Source: Chlorokybus atmophyticus (taxonomy: Eukaryota; Streptophyta; Chlorokybophyceae; Chlorokybales; Chlorokybaceae). Taken from it: a stretch of DNA of 64,000 nucleotides. Both the position numbers and the translations under genes were made by a program. This document shows positions 11,344 to 24,318 of this stretch, piece after piece. Where the stretch lies: assembly GCA_009103225.1 (NCBI GenBank), contig RHPI01000461.1:35978-99977 (forward strand), given 5' to 3'. The number at the start of each line of letters is the position of its first letter. Positions within the stretch are counted from its first letter, which is position 1. Below the pieces are notes generated by a model. The model saw nothing but the letters and a program-made list of their open reading frames with translations, was not told the DNA's origin and did no database searches.

Positions 11344-13904
11344 ATGGACACCAGTCCAGCCATGAGGCGTGCGCTCGTGTTGGACAATGGCGCATGCGCA
11401 ATCAAGGCAGGCTTCACTGGAGACAACGCCACAGCAGAGAGTCTCGCAACCTCCTTGCCCAAAGTGCTCTGCCCTAACGCTGTTGGGCGCATGCGAGGAG
11501 ACAAGAAGTGGCTTGCTGCCGACCTCCTTGATGATGCCTCTGATCTTGCCCAGATAGCAATAAAGCGACCCTTTGACAGGGTGAGCACGTTGCTGACAGC
11601 CACTTGGACGCATATGCACACACACAAGCAACCACACAGCTGTGAAGGCCTATGTATGTCTGTGTGTTTGCATGCAGTTATGCGTTCGAGAACATGTGCA
11701 TACGCGTACACACGTGTGAGAGCTGGAGCGTGTGTACACTGTTGTTCACGACAGCACAGTCATCACACGTACTCATGGCAGGGTTACTTGGTGAATTGGG
11801 ATGTACAGAGAGAAGTGTGGGACAGGGTGTTTTCGCAGCTGCTGAAGGTGAGAGCTTCCGACACTCCACTGCTGGTCACAGAGCCCCTTTTTAACCTGCG
11901 CTCTATTCAAGAGAATATGGACGAGATTGTTTTTGAACAGTACGGCTTCCCAACCTGCCTTCGTGCAACAGGTATCGCATCAGTCAGTGATTGCTAGCAT
12001 ACATGCGTCAGAATGCATGCACACGTATGTGTGCTCCCATGTGCGTGCACACATACATGCTTATGCGTTCAACCTCTGTGAGTGAAACACACGTGTACAC
12101 TGGCGTGCAGGGCCTCTGCTGTCCCACTACTTGGTTGCCAGAACACTTCCGGAGTGCATGCTAGCGCAAACCGGCTGTTCGGTGATTGTTGACGCAGGCT
12201 TCTCATTCACGCATGTTGCGCCGATTATCGATGGCGCTGTCTACCTAAAAGGGGTCAGAAGGCAAGTGAGTACAAGAGTGGTGCCGCGCACAATTGCTGC
12301 CCTCATGATGTGCTGATGTGTATTGAGAGTTTTCTTGCAGGATCAATGTGGGTGGGAAGGCTTTGACAAACTATCTCAAGGAGCTCGTATCGTACAGGTA
12401 CATGGTACTACAGAAGGTAATGTCAAGTGTCAACATGTCATAAGCAACACCACTTGCGTGACATCTCTAAGTACTGATGGTATCCAGGCAATGGAACATG
12501 ATGGACGAGTCATGGATACTTGAGGATGTTAAGGAGAAACTTTGCTTCAGTTCCCTTGATCTGCAGCGAGACTTAAATATTGCGCGGTATGCCAGCACTG
12601 TATTGTTTACTTCCTTATAGCACCGCAGGGTTTGTTGAACATAAGCTCCTCTAACTGTCGGTATGCTAGGAAGCCAGGTGCAGACAACATCTACCGCAAA
12701 GAGTACGTGTTGCCAGATGGGGTGAAGTTCCTGCGCGGGTTTGTACGGGTAAGCGCCTCCTCTTTGCACTGACATAGACACTTGCTGCCAGCACCCCATC
12801 CTAACCTCATCATTGTGTGATGCTCAGGATCCTTTGACCGAGGCTGAGAAAAGACTGCTACGAAAGCAGCAGATGGAGTCGTTGCGCAGTGAACCGGCCT
12901 CACGCAAGAACAACGCCCCGCCTGAGGAGCAGGTAGTTGCAGTTGAAATTAGTAGACAGCAACATGGAACCTGTGTGCCACACCCACTACATGCCATGCA
13001 CAGTTTTGGCAGGCCTGGGACTTGGCCTTCTTTACCCTGCATGTTGTGCTCGCACAAGTCACGTGCTTGAGTGGTCATCTGTGCACAGGCAATCCTTCTT
13101 GCCAACGAGCGCTTCTCTGTTCCTGAAGTCTTGTTCAATCCTCTTGACATAGGTAAAGTGCATTGCAGACTGGTTGTGTCATATTGCATCTTACATGTCG
13201 CCTACGCTGTACTGTTGTTGGCAGCTCAGACACGGCTCACAGCGTTGAAAACCATGTGTTTTGCAGGCATTGAGCAAGCTGGTCTGGCAGAGACTATTGT
13301 GCTGGCAGTTGAGGCCACCCCACCCGCTTTTCACGGTCCCCTTTACTCAAGGTTGGACCTTTTTGTGCCCTTAAGTAACCCCATGTGGGCATCGCTGCTT
13401 GGCCTGTGCGCAGCTGCCGGCCAGCATTTGCTTACTCGCCTGCCTTACTTTCCAGCATCGTCCTGACTGGCGGGACCACGCAATTGCCCAATTTCAAGGA
13501 ACGACTGTAAGACAACTGATTGCGGTGCACTGCTTGTGTTGTCACTGCATTATCACCGAATCTGTGCAAAGACTTTGTAGTGCTCACTCCTGGCCACGTT
13601 GTGCAGCTACCAGGACTTGAGGCCCCTTGTGTATTCGGACTATGATGTGGACGTTCTTCACCCGCCAGAGTAAGCAACAGCTGGTAACGGGCAGTTGTTG
13701 ATGGCAATTGGTCCCTTCATCATGTATAATTCTTTATTGTTGTATTGTACATGATGTTGTTGTAACACATGTGCTTGCTGTAGGCCTCACTTGACGTCAT
13801 GGCGGGGAGGCTTGCTATTTGCTAACAGCAGCCTGTACGAGAAGCAAGCGATGACAAGGGTGCAGTACTTTGAGAACGGAGTGCGGCGCGCTCATCGACG
13901 CTGA
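11344..13904 (+). CDS. ARP6: Actin-related protein 6 (SWR1 complex subunit)
   Basis: Twelve exons (11344-11580, 11782-11971, 12111-12261, 12341-12397, 12488-12586, 12670-12748, 12828-12932, 13089-13152, 13267-13351, 13456-13506, 13607-13669, 13784-13904) give 433 residues; phases all agree. The actin fold is clear: the first nucleotide loop (LDNGACAIKAGF), DAGFSFTHVAP, GGKALTNYLKE, MDES followed by VKE, an acidic/basic insert (about 290-325), ERFSVPEVLFNP, GLAET and the LTGGTT loop, ending with SWRGG and a basic tail. Order, spacing and length match ARP6 rather than conventional actin or ARP2/3/4/5. ARP6 is a core part of the SWR1 remodeller, which places histone H2A.Z in nucleosomes. Intron 3 is GC-AG: only the donor AAG|GCAAGT keeps the conserved RRINVGGK frame. 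Introns 1 and 2 hold alternating TG/CA/CG tracts. Confidence 0.93.
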
Positions 13905-14043
13905 GCTGCCCTTGTCCGAGCACCGTAGTGGTTGATCGATCATTATGTGGGCCCGATTGTTGCACGACCTCTCAGCATGCATTCATGCATATGCGGTGAT
14001 GATGATTTAAGTCTTCTATGATTTAATTGCGTTGTCAAAAGTT
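13905..14043. other. 3' flank of ARP6
   Basis: Short stretch after the ARP6 stop codon, up to the MITE. Nothing else seen; the ARP6 poly(A) site probably lies here or inside the MITE. Confidence 0.4.
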
Positions 14044-14533
14044 GTACAGTCTACCCTCGTTGCAATCACATGCATAGCATTGCATATATCATACACTCTT
14101 TTCTATGACACCCTCCCACTAGTGACTATTTTTGGATGAATCAATACACTTGTGGCAAACTTCGCCCTTAATGGTGACTATCACATTTGCTGTAAAGACG
14201 AATGGCGCAAATAGGGAGCGTCATTACAACGAGGATATTTAAATTATGCAATCCATTGATTTGAGTTTGCACTTGTGTAGTGCAACAGTTGGTGCAAAGC
14301 CTTGCATTACTATGGCAAGCACCACAACCAACCGTTGTCTCGATGTTGTGACTAGCTGTCACTGCATACCGAATATCAAGCATGTATATACCTCGCTACA
14401 ATAAGGTTATGTCATTACACCGAGGTAATGCGCTTTTGTGACCACTGTCATTACATCGAGTTAATGACATCCTTTATGTAGTGACAATTATGCTCAGAAC
14501 ATACGTGGTCACAACATCGAGGGTTAACTGTAC
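14044..14533. mobile_element. Non-coding Tc1/mariner-like MITE
   Basis: The ends are imperfect terminal inverted repeats of about 26 bp: CAGTCTACCCTCG at the left and the complement of CAGTTAACCCTCG at the right, each flanked by TA, the target duplication of Tc1/mariner elements. The element is 490 bp, has no transposase frame and is AT-rich. Inside, the word GTCATTACA followed by a CGAG core recurs several times (about 14219, 14411, 14447), so the terminal motif is repeated sub-terminally. It inserted just behind ARP6. Confidence 0.65.
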
Positions 14534-16142
<1,609 letters not shown>

Positions 16143-16143
16143 N

Positions 16144-16981
16144 TCGCTCGCTCTCGCTCTCTCCCTCGTTTATAAGAATCACCCTAGCTTCTTCCATGTC
16201 ACGTCCATTGATGCATTGATGCACTGCGTGTGTAGCCTCGATTGTGTATGCTGAAATACACTCAAGTCACCCCACTGCTCAAGCTCAATGCTAGCTGCAC
16301 AGTCTCTCTGAGCTTGCCTCACAGAGCTTGTGCGCAGGCCTGCATAGGTAAAGATAGACACGTTGAGCGAGAGAAAGAGACGTAAAGTGGGCGAAGACTG
16401 TAAGCAAACCTGTGCCCAGTATTCGAGATGGTTCGACTCTAGTTGCTGCTCACAGGTATGCAGTAACAGTCTTGTATTGATGTTCAATGGCATGCAGACC
16501 AATCTTAGCTTGCAGAATTTTCAGTGCGCATGTTACACTGTGTTGTCACACATTGTGCGTTAATGCGTGCATGTTGGAAACATGTTCAATTGTTCGTTGT
16601 AGTACCATTGTATTCGTATCACATTGCTACCCAAGTACCTTAGGTTGCTGAGATATGCTGGTATGGCGCATGGCACATACAGCACTGATGTGTCGTTCTC
16701 AAAGTCACTTGTGCCTTACAGCTTGCATTGACGGACTTGTCTTGTAATGTGTGCACAGACTACACGTTTCAACAATTACTAGCGTGACATTTATCTGCAA
16801 CAGCGCACACGCCAGCATCATGAGGGTGTTGTGTTTCACGAGTTGAATCCATAAGTGCAAACAAAGAGTTGTGCACGTTGTGTTGTTGTCAGGTTCAGTT
16901 TCAAAGCACTCACTGGAGGTTCTTCAGGTGCTGGACTGGTGCCCATCATTTGCATAACCAGCAGCAGACACAAGGGTCGCA
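16144..16981. other. Region between CT tract and small unknown gene
   Basis: No exon I can support. It may contain 5' exons or a leader of the gene ending at 17561. Confidence 0.3.
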
Positions 16982-17561
16982 ATGAGGCTTTCATCAGCCA
17001 TCACCTCGCCCCTCAGCTCTCCACTCTGCACGCCCGCACTTACCAGCACATCTGCAACAAAACGGCGGCAACCGACTTCATGCAGAGCTTCAAAATCAAG
17101 GCCCGAAGCACGCATCCGTAGACAAAGAGGAAAGGTGTGTGGTGTCTGGGCATGTCTTGTACTTTACTGTAAGTATAACCAGATAGACGTGGAAGATACT
17201 GTTGAAGTTAACATGCAAATCTCCTGCTCAGTGGTTTGCACGCTCTTTACAAGTGATCAGGAGTATCAGCAGTATTGAGTTGTCAAGCACCTGCGCAGTG
17301 CACTGCTTTGTGTACAAGCTGTTTGTAGGTGGCTGTCTGATGTTCTTGCATGTGCAGCAGGTGCATACACCTGAAGAGGAGTACTTTGTCACGGAGCACA
17401 TGCGGACGTACATCATGCTCACGCGGCGCATTAGCACCTGGAGGAAAAGCTTCGCCCTCAATTATGGCCGGGAGCCCACAGTTGACGATCATCCGACGCA
17501 GCTGGTAACAGAGCTGGTTACAGCCATGAGATTGGGAGACCTTTTGCGCTCCATAGAATGA
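16982..17561 (+). CDS. Small unknown protein (3' exons of a gene)
   Basis: The last exon (about 17360-17561) reads as a convincing, highly charged helical segment with VHTPEEEYF, HMRTYIMLTRRI, a W-R-x-S-F motif and NYGREPTVDDH, then a final helix ending LLRSIE. The W...F...GR-P-T-x-D pattern resembles short helical modules seen in several eukaryotic regulatory proteins, but I cannot name the family. An upstream exon (about 16982-17136, ending GGAAAG before GTGTGTGG) joins in phase 0 and would add a Ser/Thr/Arg-rich stretch; its frame is less certain because the other frames there are also open. The true 5' end is not defined and may lie beyond the (CT)n tract. Confidence is good for the last exon, low for the rest. 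Confidence 0.4.
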
Positions 17562-18280
17562 AGTCAGGCCGCGGCTGCTGTTAGAAAAGCGCTAACCGCT
17601 GCGCACAATGCGGGCGTGTATTGTATAGTCTTCATGTTGTTGCGCGCAAGTATTGGACCTTTTTGGGTTGTATGGAGTGATGAGTTTTCTGTAGTGCTGC
17701 TTTGTTCGGCGTTCATGTGGTATGAAACTTTTTGTGCCTTGGAAAGCAGCAGTCATTGTCTACTCGGCTGCTCAGTTATTTTGCATGCTGATGTTTTTAC
17801 AGGAGTCCAAAGCATCAACGTGTGCGTAGGCCCAAATTGAATGCAGTGGTTATGTCCTTGGTTGAGTTTTCACTTCCATGTTGAAGCTGACGCGCAGGCT
17901 TAGATTGCTATGTGGTTGGTGGTTGCAAAAGAACACATACATTGAAGTACATTAAAGTAGCCACCTTTGGCAAAGCAGTTGGTGCCCTCTGCGCATGTGT
18001 GGGTTTATGCGCAGTAATAATTGTAGCAGTTGGTGGGTGCCTTCATCAGGTAGCAATTCAGCCTGGCTGATCGTATCAAAGGAGGAAGGCAGTCAGCCAT
18101 CTTACCCAGTGCAGAGGTTGTCACGTCAGTGCAAGTACTCCAGCAGAACTGGTCAGAGTGAAACATGGGCGTACTGAGCACAATAAGTGCACACCAAAGC
18201 AAAGGCAGATTGAGAAGTAAGGGTGGAACACCAGTGAATATGCGCCAAAGAGACAGTCACCAGATGACCCGGGCCAGAAC
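17562..18280. other. Intergenic space between converging genes
   Basis: About 700 bases with no supported exon. It holds the 3' flanks of the small unknown gene (plus) and the GYF/GAR gene (minus). Confidence 0.45.
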
Positions 18281-21200
18281 TCAAGCTCGCACTCGAGTTC
18301 TGCTCAGGTAGTCTAAGAAGTCCCTGTAACCTCCGCCGGCCTTGACGCATAGGGCACCACCTACACAATTTCAGTGGCAGGATGATGAGTTTGCAGCCCA
18401 ACCGTAAACCACAAAAACTCGAAAGGGTCAACAAAGCATACATCAGCAGTGGCATGCGTAAGTTTTGTCAAGGTGACTGATAGGGCGTAATTCTAAGCTT
18501 ACCAAGGACACTCAAATGGATCTTGCGATCGCCCAGCCTGTACACGCAGTCTTCAATCTGCAACAAGCCACAAACGACACAAGTTGCATGCGTCGTCGAA
18601 CATTCAGCGTATTACCAATGACACCGGAGGCAGACATCATGACTCCTCTGCTTTTCTGCTCGTGTACTTGCCTTGAGCACCGGCAACTTGATGCCATTTT
18701 CAAGGAACCTGGCCTTCAACGACACGACATGCTCGTCTACCAGCGCTGCAGCTGCCTGCATTGTTGCCACCACATTAAACATGTTCAGCAGTATGCACAT
18801 GCACCCACGTGTGTGCATGTGTGCTTGCATATCCCATGACGGTGTCATACATGCATGCACACGCACGGACGCGATCGCAAACGACACCATGTAAACGTGC
18901 ACTCACCTTTTTTCTGGCCATGGCAGTCATCACCGATAATGGTCGTTGCCTTGCGGTCCATCCGAACAAGGTGCCGACATCACCAGTCGGCATGCTGCGC
19001 GCGCCATCGAAGCTGTGTTTGCGCACCGGCTGCGGATACAGCAGCCGCATTGCGCCATCAAGAGAGACTGCTCTCGTCACACTATGTAGTGCTGCTGTTG
19101 TAGCAGGCGAAGCTGTGCTATTGCTAGTGGTATTGCTACTACTCTGTTGCTGAGTGTCTACACTAGCAGGCATGCCATTCGTATTATTAATACTCCTATC
19201 ACTACTCTCAGGATTGCGGGCGGTTATTGAAGGTGTTGTCATTATCGCTGCGGCTGATGCAGGTCCTGAGGCGCTATCCGCCATGTGTGCTTGGAATGTT
19301 GGATTACTGAACTGTCTGTTGAAGCCGGGCGGGCTTGCGGGTTTGCTCGACATTGCTGTGGTTGAGGCGTTGTCCACGGGCTCGACGAGTGTTGATGATG
19401 CAACTGATGCAGAGACGGATGCTGGCTCAGGTAGACGCAAAAGACTCGTTGCACCCAAAAATGACATGAACTTGTGCTTGGACCGAGGGGATAACTGATT
19501 CGCTTTCTCTTTGGAGTCTTCTCCCCTCATCAAGCTCAGTATCTCCTGCATTGCAATGCATTCACGTCAGCAACAAGAGTTGCGGATGTGCTGATGACAA
19601 CAGCAACATTAACAAGCAACCCATTGGCTTAAGTTACACATCAACCTGGGCGAGGCGGGCATTGCAGCGGGCGTATTCATCGCATTTTGCCTCGAGGGCC
19701 GCACAGCGCCGAGTCAGTTTGTCGTTCAACGCTTTCATTGCCTCCATGTCTGTATCTGCCAGGCGGGCTTCGTTTGCATTCTCAAGTTCCTATGACAAAC
19801 CAAACAGTGAGTGTACGTAGCCGAGCAAACACGCTGCATACTCACACCACAACATGCATATATACACAAATACGGATCCAGAATGGATGTGCAACTGTGC
19901 ACGACATCATGTGTTGCACAGTTACACATGATAATGATGTGGGGTGAAGTGCCGACATGTACCTGTGCAGCACTCTCCAGCAGCTGTGCCAACTGAGCTG
20001 CCTTGGCTTCCAGCATGCGAACCTGCACAAGCATTCCTCGCTTACTTACTCCATGACAGGACAGCAGGACCTTGCCCTTATGACCGGAGTCATGACTTAC
20101 AGTCAGCATGTCTCCTGTGTCAGGGTCATTATGGCTCCCAAGCAAGTCTTTTGTTGTTGGAGAGAGATCAAACGCGTGCCGCAGTTGAAACTTGCGAATC
20201 AGAGATAGGACTGAGACTGGATGTGAGCCTGGACCTGCATGACAACCAGCATGAGACTCTTGCTGGCGGGACAGTCATTCATTGTTTGTAGCAAGGAGAG
20301 GCAGCAAAACGATTGCACCGCTGCAGTTCGAGTTGTATGCACACAACCAGTCTCCAACTAATCATGTCTCTGACAGCACGCATGCACATGGGCACAACAT
20401 TTGTGATAGTCCATTGCTTACTTGTCGGGAGGCCGGTAGCTTGGGTTCTTCTTAATAACTCCGTCTGCAAGTAAACAGTTATGTTTCCTATATGCTTTGG
20501 CTGTGGTTGGCAAATGACGGTGTGTTGCTTTTAATGGTTCAACAACAACACGCTCGAGTCACCTTTGCAGGGCTGCCGCTAGCGACGCGTGCTTCCAACA
20601 CAACAGCTTCTTCCTGCGTAACATGATTGGCTTCAGGTGCAATGGTTGGTAGTACCATGTCGACGTGCAAGAAGCAGCGACACTCACTTCCAGCTTGTTG
20701 AGGTCTGCTGGCAACTCCACTGCTCGCCCATCCTCCCTAGCCGCTTGCAGGGTGTCTTTGGCATCCAAGGATGTACCTGATTAAGTATTACAATGTCAAT
20801 AGACTGTCAATGTGTAATGGCCAACAATCACAACAGCAGCACACATGGTCAAAGCGAGAGGGACATATGGATCAGGCTGACCTATGGGCAGCACACCGCG
20901 TCGCAATGACTCATTGTCAGCCGCCAGCTGTCTAAGATCTGCCTGCAGCTGCATTCATACGCTTGTTCAAGCTCAGGCATCACAATGTATATAACTCGAG
21001 TCGACTTTAGCTGTGGCCAGTACCTGTGTAATCAGTGATATTGAAGGGTCTATGTCACCAAACATTGCGCTATCAGCACTTCCAGACTTCTTTCCTGTGA
21101 CTGCCCTGAGAACTGCAGCTATATCCTGAAAGGGGAAACATAACACATGAGAGCGGGTTCAGTACTTGCTACTTAAACAGAGATAGCAGTGCCAGCAGTA

Positions 21201-23713
21201 AAGCAGCTGCACCTCTGCTCGGGCGCGGTCACTTGCTTTGCAGTAAGCCCGCAGGTCCGTTATATCATCAGACTTTTGGCGCAACTCCTCTCGCAGACGC
21301 ACAAGTTGAACCTGAAACGAGAACTCAACTGTCAACGTGTTGTAATGTAACCATGCCGTAACCATGCCACACGTTGTTGACGACTGTGTTGACCTCATCA
21401 GAAGACGGTTCACTCGACATGGTTGGGGGCGCAAGTTATACCTTGAGTGGCTCTTCTTCTCTTTCCCTGAGACGTTCACCTCCTCTTTCGCTCGCTCTCT
21501 CCCTCTCTTTCTCCCATTTGTCTCCCTCTCGGTCCCCGCCTCCTTGCAGTACGGACTCGCTGCTCGCTTCCGACCGCAAAGGCTGCACTGCTGATGAAAT
21601 GGAGGCACGCCTTGGCTCTGTCAACCTACACAAGAGGCATGAGTACATGTGCATTTGTACTTACAGCACAAGTTGCATTGTTGGGGTGCATGGAAACATA
21701 CCAACACACCATAACAGGCTGTACCTGGCACTCTGCGATCGCGGTGTGAGTGACCCGCCTCCTCGACGGGAGTGAAAACCTGTTGTTACAAATCAGTAAG
21801 GCGGTTGCAGCGCTTTCATGTGCCCGCAAAAGGCACGCAATTGATAGAAAACATCAAGTGCATTCCAACTGATGAAGTAGTACCTATCGGTGTGGGTGAG
21901 CCTGGCTGGGAGGGGCCGTCTCCTCGACTCCTCTCATCCTTGTTGTTGACGTCAACGTAGTTGCTATGGCTGTTGAAGCTAGCCCTTTCCTTTTTGCTGG
22001 CGTTGCCGCCGTTGTTCAGAGCGTCCATCGCAGCGCGCAGAGTGCCGGACACTGTGGACTTGGGACTGGTTGGAGCCATGTATACACGTTGCAGCGACTC
22101 CTGAACATATTGTGTAACATATAAGACCTTTGTAATGATGGACACACAACACTTGGCAGCCATATGATACCTACCGCACAACCATCAGTCAAGAAGGGTC
22201 ACATGCGATTCTTGCTCGACTTACAGTGTCTATGCAAGACACGCAAGCGACATTCCAAGCTGGCGCTGAACCTGTTTCTTTTCTTTGCACTGACCTCAGA
22301 TGTTTCTGTTTGGAAAAGTCTCGATGATGGCGGGTCCTTCTTCTCGTGGGTTGCGCTGTTGATGGGGCCAAAGGCGCGCTCAACGACAGAGCGAAAGCGT
22401 GGTGAGGCCGGTGACTGTGGGGGTGAGGCTGCTGAGGTGCGGGACGGTTCAGGTGGCACGTTGATCGCGAGCTTCAACCTGTATGGTTGATGAGGCTCAG
22501 AAAGGAGTAAGCTATATGCTTATGGCGAAGGTCTGCAGCAAACACCCGCAAACGACCGGTGGTGCTTGAAGCTGTGATCCTCGTCAACATGCCGGAGACA
22601 CACTACATATGCGCAGTCTGTTGGAAGGACAAAGCAATGTCGCATACACTCGCATTGCCATTGTGCATCTACCACGCACAGTACGAGTACAAAGAGTATC
22701 CTTCCCCCACCCCCACCCTACAGGCCACCACCAACCCCACCACCATCACCAACAAGCAAACAACAAGCTATTATTGTGTGCTTGGGCGATGGCACCAACG
22801 GAGCAAGTTAGACGACTATACTGTCAGTCAGTGTGAACTGAGAAGCTATGGTACACGTCACATCAGAACCTGCTCTCCTCCTCCAGTGCAAAGAAGAGCC
22901 ATGAGGACAACAAAGAACTTGTCAACGTGTTGGACACGCATGTGGGTCTAACTCGCACACGCCTTACTTCCATTACCTACCTTGGTTTGCCTTTCTGGTG
23001 GGAAGGCATGCCCTCACTCTCTCCTGAGCTTTTCAGCGCAGCGCTTTCTGCTTCAGCCATGTGACTCATCATGGCGCCGCCGCTCAAGGCCGACACCAGG
23101 CCGGGCACGTCCCCGACTGGCCGCTGCTTGCGCATGCCTTGACCCCATACTAGTGTTTGCCTGCAAGCAGGAGTTAGGGTTGAGCAAAACCTGAAACGCA
23201 GAAGCACTCGCTGGCAAGTAGCTTCAAGCACAGAAAGACGTGCTAAGAGCTGCTGCTTTGCACAGCTTGTGCAAGTGCTCAGCGAGTGCAGTTTCACTTC
23301 AAAGCAGGTGCCTAGTGATTGTTTGGCCTTTTAACAAGTTGCAAACTGCTCAGAGTCACATTGAGTGCTGCCTGTCAAGAAGTAGACTACAACTCCTACA
23401 CATTCGTAAGCACCTGGCTATGGTGCCAGCATCCCACAGCTCCTTTAGCTCCTGAAAGGACACCGGGCCAACTGGCCTGCCAGTCTCCTCGTGTCCATAG
23501 AACCACCTGCACGAGCAACACAAAGATATAACCAAATATAATGCAAGCTAGCATCTGACTACGGACCAGGCCTGGCCTGGTCCGTAGTAAGTGCTAGCTG
23601 AGCTGCCTGTAAGTCTATCAGCACCTTGCCGCCCTCATGTCGGAGGGACCGTCATTGCGGCGGCTATCCCGCGCAGGATGCGGTTCGCCATCCTGACCTT
23701 CCTGACCATCCAT
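18281..23713 (-). CDS. GYF_2 domain, coiled-coil, GAR-like domain protein
   Basis: About 20 exons on the minus strand, some 860 residues. Well-phased exons include 23713-23625, 23506-23414, 23160-22981, 22478-22295, 22100-21884, 21779-21725, 21625-21442, 21311-21213, 21125-21024, 20942-20882, 20776-20688, 20613-20563, 20464-20421, 20022-19963, 19789-19646, 19545-18907, 18755-18672, 18557-18503 and 18360-18281; one exon near 20.2 kb has an uncertain donor. Residues about 31-85 match a GYF_2 domain: WFYGHEE, GRPVGPVSF, ELKELWDAG, TLVWGQGM, PVGDVPGL. The middle is Ser-rich, then Glu/Arg-rich coiled coil. A 213-residue exon is Ser/Thr/Ala-rich and disordered. The last 75 residues resemble a GAS2-related (GAR) microtubule-binding domain: YRLGDRKIHLSVL, then VKAGGGYRDFLDYL in place of the usual VRVGGGW. 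A cytoskeletal linker role is inferred. One intron is GC-AG (after 18672). I do not know this exact architecture from a named protein. Confidence 0.7.
23546..23599. repeat. Long hairpin inside the first intron of the GYF/GAR gene
   Basis: Inner arms 23558-23571 and 23575-23588 are perfect 14-bp complements around a 3-base loop; outer arms 23546-23553 and 23592-23599 add 8 bp more (AGCTAGCA and its complement). The hairpin lies in the intron between coding exons 1 and 2. Confidence 0.6.
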
Positions 23714-23734
23714 AGGCTACCCCTACTCTCAGTC

Positions 23735-23960
23735 GCCCGAGGCCAGGCCAGGCCACGCACACCTCACACAAGCAGCTACGTACACCGACCAAGCTACTCC
23801 TGGCCTGGCCGCCACCGCGAGCTTGCTACTCAGCCTACTCTAGTGCTACAGCAGCCGTACCAGGCCGAAGCAGCACACGGTCTGCTCTGGACCTCGCTCC
23901 CGACCCGACCCGACCAGGCCGGCCCACACCAGACCAGGCCAGGCCCGACCAGGCCAAATT
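23735..23960. repeat. Degenerate GGCCTGG/CCAGGCC repeat cluster
   Basis: Many overlapping copies of CCAGGCC and GACCAGGCC, with the same word also in the hairpin at 23546-23599. It lies just upstream of the GYF/GAR gene start. No coding role seen. Confidence 0.5.
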
Positions 23961-24094
23961 AGGCGTTGATTGATATCGACGCTAACAGTTAGCGATAAAC
24001 GTGACAGGTCAATCGGGCTTAGCACATCAGGCTCGACGAAAAATGGAACGCAATGGGACTTGGTGACCCGGATTGGGATCTCCCGCCACACGAA

Positions 24095-24110
24095 TTAGGG
24101 TTAGGGTTTT
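24095..24110. promoter_or_regulatory. Tandem telo-box between divergent genes
   Basis: TTAGGG is repeated and followed by TTTT at 24095-24110, giving a minus-strand AAACCCTAA within a two-unit telomere-like run. It lies between the GYF/GAR gene (minus, start 23713) and the J-domain gene (plus, start 24319). A shared promoter element is plausible; an interstitial telomere scar is less likely with only two units. Confidence 0.45.
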
Positions 24111-24318
24111 GGCGGTGTGGGCGACGTGGCTGAAGCTGAGGGCTGTCGGCGGCGGTGTAGGCGTAGGTGGGCGTGGCGGCGTTTGGCATAACTGGGTGCG
24201 ACAGGCGCTGGAGGATACTGTTGGTGAAGCTGGAAATTTTGAGTCTTGAGGTGTGGATATTGTATGCACGCGGGTGGTGACATGCGCTGCGCTCAAGGTT
24301 GCTGAGCCCCGGAGTGCC

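Noticed and set aside
22185-22490. Plus-strand frame opposite the GYF/GAR gene
   Set aside because: It is antisense to a well-phased exon (22478-22295) and has no motif of its own.
24095-24110. Interstitial telomere or chromosome-end scar
   Set aside because: Only about two telomere-like units are present, and a single telo-box in a promoter explains it better.
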